A stretch of DNA of 64,000 nucleotides from Oscillospiraceae bacterium. Lineage in GTDB: Bacteria; Bacillota_A; Clostridia; Oscillospirales; Oscillospiraceae. This document shows positions 58,560-64,000 of this stretch, piece by piece. Numbering within the stretch: position 1 is the stretch's first letter; the number at the start of each line of letters is the position of its first letter. Under the pieces are notes generated by a model that was not told where the DNA came from, searched no databases, and worked only from the letters and a program-made list of their open reading frames with translations. The stretch is from the NCBI GenBank assembly GCA_902786615.1, contig CADADE010000032.1, positions 1-64,000 on the forward strand, in the 5' to 3' direction. The translations under genes and the position numbers were made by a program.

Positions 58560-58881
58560 CACCCATGTCCGTCTCATCCCTCTGCCCCTCAAGGTGGAGG
58601 GGGTGACGCTCCCGAACGACGACGGCAGCTTTGACATCTACATCAACTCCCGCCTCTCCCCGGCCCGCCAGCAGGAGACGCTGGCGCACGAGATGCGCCA
58701 CATCCGGCACGAGCATTTTTATCTCGACATGCCCATCTCCCGCATGGAGCGGCAGGCGGACGGGGAGGCGCTCAACGCCGTCCTGCATCCGCCCGCGGGG
58801 AAAATCGCCTGCTTTGCGTCGGAAGACGCCCTCTCCCACTGGCTCGACGCCTTGTGCCAGCAGCTCGGGGTGGTGCTTTGA
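58552..58881 (+). CDS. ImmA/IrrE-type metallopeptidase
   Basis: A 109-residue zinc peptidase with HExxH in TLAHEMRHIRHEHFYLDM. It also has FDIYINSRLSPARQQE before the site and SRMERQADGEALNAVLHP after it, which supplies the third ligand. These features fit the ImmA/IrrE family that cleaves phage-type repressors. The ATG at 58552 overlaps the repressor stop. It is compact; the usual N-terminal extension is short. The pair probably controls the prophage, or is a remnant if the prophage is dead. Confidence 0.82.
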   Translation: MTDTHVRLIPLPLKVEGVTLPNDDGSFDIYINSRLSPARQQETLAHEMRHIRHEHFYLDMPISRMERQADGEALNAVLHPPAGKIACFASEDALSHWLDALCQQLGVVL

Positions 58882-58903
58882 GACGCGCGTGTGAAGACTA
58901 TAC

Positions 58904-59057
58904 AGCTCCCTTTGTGAAAGGGAGCTGTCACAGCCGATCTCCCGCGAGGCTGTGACTGAGGGATCGGCTGTCTTGTACACAAGTAAACAGCCCCTCGTTC
59001 AGATTTGGATCGATCCCTCCGTCACTTCGTGACACCTCCCTTTTTCCAAAGGGAGGT
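58904..59057. repeat. Palindromic intergenic repeat at the prophage right edge
   Basis: Bounded by AGCTCCCTTTGTGAAAGGGA and ACCTCCCTTTTTCCAAAGGG. It includes a CACAGCC...GGCTGTG hairpin and a CAGCCGATCT / GGATCGGCTG pair. It separates the prophage from thrC. Confidence 0.8.
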
Positions 59058-59085
59058 AAATGATCTGTCCGTCATATAAAAACAC

Positions 59086-59114
59086 TTGACTTTTTCCGGC
59101 GCACAGTGTATCAT
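59086..59114 (+). promoter_or_regulatory. Promoter of thrC
   Basis: TTGACT at 59086-59091 and TATCAT at 59109-59114 with a 17-base spacer, 36 bases before the start. Confidence 0.75.
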
Positions 59115-59150
59115 AGCGCCACTTATGAACCATATTAGGAAGTGATCTTC

Positions 59151-60608
59151 ATGCTCTATACCAGCACCCGCGGCGGCGCGCCCGCCGTGTCCTCCGCGAA
59201 GGCGATCGTGGACGGGCTCGCCCCGGACGGCGGACTTTATACCATGAACCCTGCGGAGCTGCCGAAGCTCGACTGGCGCTCCATGATGGCGCTGGACTAC
59301 GCCTCGCTCGCGGCGAAGGTCCTCTCGTCCCTCCTGCCGGACTTCTCCGAGGCGGAGGCGAAGGGTCTTGTCGAGGCCGCCTATCGCGGCAAGTTCCCCG
59401 CCGCCTGGATCACCCCCCTGCGCGCCGCCGGGGACGATCTGTTTCTTGAGCTTTTCCACGGCCCCACCTCCGCCTTTAAGGATGTGGCGCTGTGCCTGCT
59501 GCCGCACCTGATGAAGCGCGCCGCCGAGAAGTGCGGCAATCGGGACGACATTCTGATCCTCACCGCCACGAGCGGCGACACCGGCAAGGCCGCGCTGGAG
59601 GGCTTCCGGGACGTTCCCGGCATCCGCATCCTCGTCTTCTATCCCCGCGACGGGGTCAGCGCCGTGCAGAAGGCCCAGATGGTCACGCAGGAGGGCGGCA
59701 ACGTCAAGGTCTGCGCGGTGGAGGGTAATTTTGACGACGCCCAGACCGGCGTGAAGAAGGTCTTCGCCGCCATACCCGCGGGCCTCTCCTCGGCAAACTC
59801 CATCAACATCGGCCGTCTCGTCCCCCAGGTGGTCTACTACTTCGCCGCCTATTTTGACGCAGTGCGCATGGGGCGCATCGAGGCCGGGCAGCCGCTGAAC
59901 TTCTCCGTCCCGACCGGCAACTTCGGCGACATTCTGGCGGGTTATCTCGCCTCGGAGATGGGTCTTCCCGTGGGGAAGCTCATCTGCGCCTCCAATGCCA
60001 ACAACGTCCTCACGGATTTCATCTGCACTGGCGTGTATGACCGCCGCCGCCCCTTCCACAAGACCCTCTCCCCCTCCATGGACATCCTCATTTCCAGCAA
60101 TCTGGAGCGGCTTCTGTACCTCATGAGCGGGGACAGCGCCCTCGTCGCCTCCCTGATGGAGCAGCTCAAAGCCGAGGGGCACTACGCCGTGCCCGCCTGG
60201 CTTCTTGAAAAGATCCAGTCCCGCTTCTGCGCGTACTGTTGTGACGACGCCGGGACCAAAGCCGCCATCGGCCGCGTCTGGCAGGAGAGCCGCTATCTCT
60301 GCGACACCCACACCGCCGTGGGCTGGAGCGCGGCGCAGGACTTCGGAAAAGAAAACGGCCCCGTCGTCATCCTCTCCACCGCCTCGCCCTACAAGTTCCC
60401 GGCGGCGGTTCTCTCCGCCATCGGCGTTCCCTGTGACGGGGACGAATTTGCGATGATGGACGCGCTGGAGGCCGCGACAAAGACGCCCATGCCCGAAAAC
60501 CTGCGCGGACTCAAGAGCCGCCCCGTCCGCCACACGGACGTGACCGCCCCCGCCGACATGCTGGCCTACGTCAAGGAAAAGAAGGCCGAAGCGAGCTGGG
60601 CGGACTGA
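59151..60608 (+). CDS. thrC: Threonine synthase
   Basis: A PLP enzyme that turns O-phosphohomoserine into threonine. The 485-residue protein is of the long type (with an N-terminal extension, MLYTSTRGGAPAVSSAKAIV). The PLP lysine lies in GPTSAFKDVALCLLPHLMKR near residue 110, and the phosphate and cofactor regions read LTATSGDTGKAALEGFRDVP and FSVPTGNFGDILAGYLASEM. A ribosome site AGGAAGTG lies before the ATG at 59151. The next gene is thrH, about 90 bases on, which can supply its substrate. No thrB (homoserine kinase) is in the window. Confidence 0.93.
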   Translation: MLYTSTRGGAPAVSSAKAIVDGLAPDGGLYTMNPAELPKLDWRSMMALDYASLAAKVLSSLLPDFSEAEAKGLVEAAYRGKFPAAWITPLRAAGDDLFLELFHGPTSAFKDVALCLLPHLMKRAAEKCGNRDDILILTATSGDTGKAALEGFRDVPGIRILVFYPRDGVSAVQKAQMVTQEGGNVKVCAVEGNFDDAQTGVKKVFAAIPAGLSSANSINIGRLVPQVVYYFAAYFDAVRMGRIEAGQPLNFSVPTGNFGDILAGYLASEMGLPVGKLICASNANNVLTDFICTGVYDRRRPFHKTLSPSMDILISSNLERLLYLMSGDSALVASLMEQLKAEGHYAVPAWLLEKIQSRFCAYCCDDAGTKAAIGRVWQESRYLCDTHTAVGWSAAQDFGKENGPVVILSTASPYKFPAAVLSAIGVPCDGDEFAMMDALEAATKTPMPENLRGLKSRPVRHTDVTAPADMLAYVKEKKAEASWAD

Positions 60609-60644
60609 ACACGGTATGCCGCGTGTCATACCGGCGGTTGCCGC

Positions 60645-60692
60645 AGGTAAGGTAAGGTTAGGTTAGGTAAGTTTAGGACAGGATAGGAGAGA
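60645..60692 (+). repeat. GGTTA/GGTAA-rich low-complexity tract
   Basis: A degenerate run of AGGTAA, GGTTA and AGGATA units between thrC and thrH, ending in the ribosome site AGGAGAGAG of thrH. Confidence 0.6.
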
Positions 60693-60696
60693 GTAT

Positions 60697-61299
60697 ATGT
60701 ATATCACCTGTTTGGATTTGGAGGGTGTTCTGGTCCCTGAGATCTGGATCGCCTTTTCGGAAGCCAGCGGTATTCCGGAGCTTCGCCGCACCACGCGGGA
60801 TGAGCCGGACTACAACAAGCTCATGCGCTGGCGTCTCGGTATCTTAAAGGAGCACGGCCTCGGTCTCAGGGAGATCCAGGACGTGATTGCCACGATCGAC
60901 CCCCTGCCCGGCGCAAAGGAATTTCTGGACGAGCTGCGCTCCATCACCCAGGCCGTCATTCTGAGCGACACCTTCACCCAGTTTGCCCAGCCTCTGATGA
61001 AAAAGCTGGGCTGGCCTGCCCTCTTCTGCAACGAGCTGGTGGTCGCCCCGAGCGGCGAGGTGACGGACTTCCGTCTCCGCTGCAAGGAGACGAAGCTCTC
61101 CACCGTGTGCGCCTTCCAGTCGGTGGGCTTTGAGACCATCGCCTCCGGCGACAGCTTCAACGACCTCGCCATGATCCGGGCGAGCAAGGCGGGCTTCCTC
61201 TTCCGCGCCCCGGAGAGCATCAAGGCACAGAACCCCGACATCCCCGCCTGTGAGGAATACGACGAGCTCCTGCGCCTCATCAAATCCGCCATGGTGTGA
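60697..61299 (+). CDS. thrH: ThrH: homoserine phosphotransferase / phosphoserine phosphatase
   Basis: A HAD-superfamily enzyme that can move phosphate from phosphoserine to homoserine, or act as a phosphoserine phosphatase. The 200-residue protein starts MYITCLDLEGVLVPEIWIAF, where DLEG replaces the usual DxDG of the nucleophile motif, a known trait of ThrH. It continues ILSDTFTQFAQPLMKKLGWP and ends with the motif ASGDSFNDLAMIRASKAGFL. Placed directly after thrC, it provides phosphohomoserine in place of ThrB. A terminator-like palindrome region follows. Confidence 0.9.
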   Translation: MYITCLDLEGVLVPEIWIAFSEASGIPELRRTTRDEPDYNKLMRWRLGILKEHGLGLREIQDVIATIDPLPGAKEFLDELRSITQAVILSDTFTQFAQPLMKKLGWPALFCNELVVAPSGEVTDFRLRCKETKLSTVCAFQSVGFETIASGDSFNDLAMIRASKAGFLFRAPESIKAQNPDIPACEEYDELLRLIKSAMV

Positions 61300-61341
61300 G
61301 CGCGCGCCCCCTTTGAAAACGGCCGCCGTCGCACAGTATTG

Positions 61342-61474
61342 AGCTCCCTTTGGGAAAGGGAGCTGTCACCAGTGCGCACACTGGTGACTGAGGGATCGGA
61401 CGTCCGGCACAATGTCCGTATGGATCGATCCCTCCACCGCTTCGCGGTCCCCCTCCCTTTTTCCAAAGGGAGGT
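61342..61474. repeat. Palindromic intergenic repeat between thrH and mnmA
   Basis: Bounded by AGCTCCCTTTGGGAAAGGGA and a TCCCTTTTTCCAAAGGGAGG hairpin, with CACCAGTGCGCACACTGGTG and GGATCGAT inside. Same family as 55704 and 58904. Confidence 0.8.
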
Positions 61475-61480
61475 TATAAA

Positions 61481-61532
61481 AAACCAGCGTTTCGGAATCC
61501 CGCACAGGGAACCGAAACGCTGGTTTTGTTTT
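61481..61532 (-). terminator. Hairpin terminator near the mnmA 3' end
   Basis: AAACCAGCGTTTCGG pairs with CCGAAACGCTGGTTT. T-rich sequence follows on the plus strand and A/T on the minus strand. It lies just downstream of mnmA and can stop transcription from both sides. Confidence 0.75.
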
Positions 61533-61542
61533 ATGGGTGTAT

Positions 61543-62540
61543 TCACTTTTCGATAAATCCCCCGCCAATGAGCCTCTCGCCCCGGTACAGCACCGCGCTC
61601 TGACCGGGGGCCGGGGCGCGCACCGGGGTTTCGCATTGGATACGCGCCGTATCCCCTGCGGCGCTGACGCGGCAGGGCGGCTCCTCCCACTTGGTGTGGC
61701 GCACGCGCACGCTCGCGTCGATGGCCTCCCCCGTCGGGGGGTCAATGAGCCAGTTGAAATCCCGCGCCGTGAGCTCCGTTTTGAAAAGCTCCTCCCAGAG
61801 GGCAAGCCCGATCTCGTTTGTCTTTGCGTCGATGCGCGCGACATAGAGCTTACGCCCCTCGTAAAGCCCCGGGACGCGCTGGCCCACCGTCCAGTGCACA
61901 ATGCCCTTGTGCTGCCCGACACAAGCGCCGTGGAACACGAAGTCCCCCGGCCCCGGCAGGGCGGCGCGGCGGGAGATCCAGCCCGCATAGTCCTTGTCCG
62001 GGATGAAGCAGATCTCCATGCTGTCCTTCTTGTGGGCGGCGGGCAGGCCGAGCTCTTCCGCGAGCGCCCTCACCTGCGTCTTTTCAAAGCCGCCGAGGGG
62101 CAGGGTCAGGCGGGCGACCTGCTCCTTTGTCAAGCGGCAAAGCATATAGCTCTGATCGTTCGACGGCCTGCCCTTATAGAGCGCGCCGCCCTCCGCCCGC
62201 GCGTAATGCCCGGTGGCGACAAGCTCCGCGCCGACGCGGTCGGCCTCTTTGAGCAGCGTCGGGAATTTCAGCGTCGGATTGCAGAGGATGCAGGGATTCG
62301 GCGTCTCGCCGCGCAGATAGCTCTCGCAAAAGGCGCTGCACACCCGTTTCTCCAGCTCGTCGTGCACGTCCACGACCGTGAGTTCAACGCCCATCTGCTC
62401 GGCGGAGGAGACCGCCTCCTCACGCGCCGAGGCGCTTGTATTGTCCATATACAGCCCGTGCACCTCAAAGCCCGCCCTTTTCAGCAGCACGGCGGACACG
62501 GCGGAGTCCACCCCGCCGGAAAAGCCCAGCACCACCTTGC

Positions 62541-62544
<4 letters not shown>
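61543..62544 (-). CDS. mnmA: tRNA 2-thiouridylase MnmA
   Basis: It thiolates the wobble uridine (U34) of Lys, Glu and Gln tRNAs. The 333-residue protein has the PP-loop [20 protein letters not shown], the first catalytic Cys in [14 protein letters not shown] near residue 85, the ATGHYARAE motif, and the second Cys in [17 protein letters not shown] near 178. The C-terminal beta domains ([37 protein letters not shown]) are present. It is slightly shorter than E. coli MnmA. Its ATG overlaps the mnmG stop (ATGA), so mnmG and mnmA form a unit acting on the same tRNA base. Confidence 0.95.

Positions 62545-64000
<1,456 letters not shown>

Overview
The window is a high-GC stretch of a spore-forming, low-temperature-signature-free Gram-positive chromosome. 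A Clostridia (Oscillospiraceae-like gut) bacterium is the best inference. Reasons: a spoVT-type gene at the left edge, Gram-positive surface proteins with a TG-type sortase tail, DUF4250 and DUF6465 genes typical of Clostridia, a CIRCE box on lon, a ThrC/ThrH pair, and a phage head with a Prp-type cleavage signal, which is a Bacillota trait. The species cannot be named from the sequence alone.

Layout. 1-2.6 kb: spoVT (disturbed 5' end), a secreted HtrA protease and a DUF364-type protein. 2.8-7.5 kb: a 1559-residue surface protein with about eleven X2-like repeats. 7.5-11.7 kb: DUF4250, a YoaK-type membrane protein, MgtC and a Sel1-repeat protein, bracketed by two copies of a small inverted-repeat transposable element with 4-bp target duplications. 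11.8-15.1 kb: an operon of an SPFH/zinc-ribbon protein, a zinc-ribbon membrane protein and a TPM protein (compare B. subtilis ydjI/ydjG/ydjH). 15.2-20.5 kb: DUF6465, glycogen branching enzyme, a zinc metallopeptidase, a lipoprotein and a frameshifted Ig-like surface protein. 20.6-24.7 kb: two RelB/RelE-type toxin-antitoxin pairs next to lon; the second pair lies between two 117-bp copies of the lon 3' end, and the lon control region carries CIRCE plus two TACA-N2-TGTA palindromes.

25.3-28.9 kb: the mglBAC galactose ABC transporter. 29.2-30.7 kb: infC-rpmI-rplT with an ATC start codon and an L20-type attenuator. 30.7-36.8 kb: deoC, an SSB-like protein, a secreted protein, DegV, a FliB-like protein, galactokinase and an ATP-cone protein. 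Galactokinase and mglBAC together indicate galactose use. 37-42 kb: a MATE transporter fused to a histidine-kinase-type ATPase domain, TetR, a thioredoxin-like lipoprotein, and two CobW-type GTPases, one very rich in histidine and one fused to a YcgQ-like domain, probably for metal (zinc) handling.

42.2-58.9 kb: a short, probably defective podovirus-like prophage. It runs leftward from terminase through portal, a Prp-like protease, scaffold-like protein, N4-gp56-type capsid (frameshifted), connector and fibre genes to a GH25 lysin and holins. A rightward repressor and metallopeptidase pair lies at its right end. No integrase or replication genes are visible. Palindromic intergenic repeats, also found elsewhere in the window, sit inside it. 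59-64 kb: thrC and thrH (threonine synthesis from homoserine), then mnmA and mnmG (tRNA wobble-uridine modification) reading leftward off the edge.

No rRNA, tRNA or CRISPR array was recognised.
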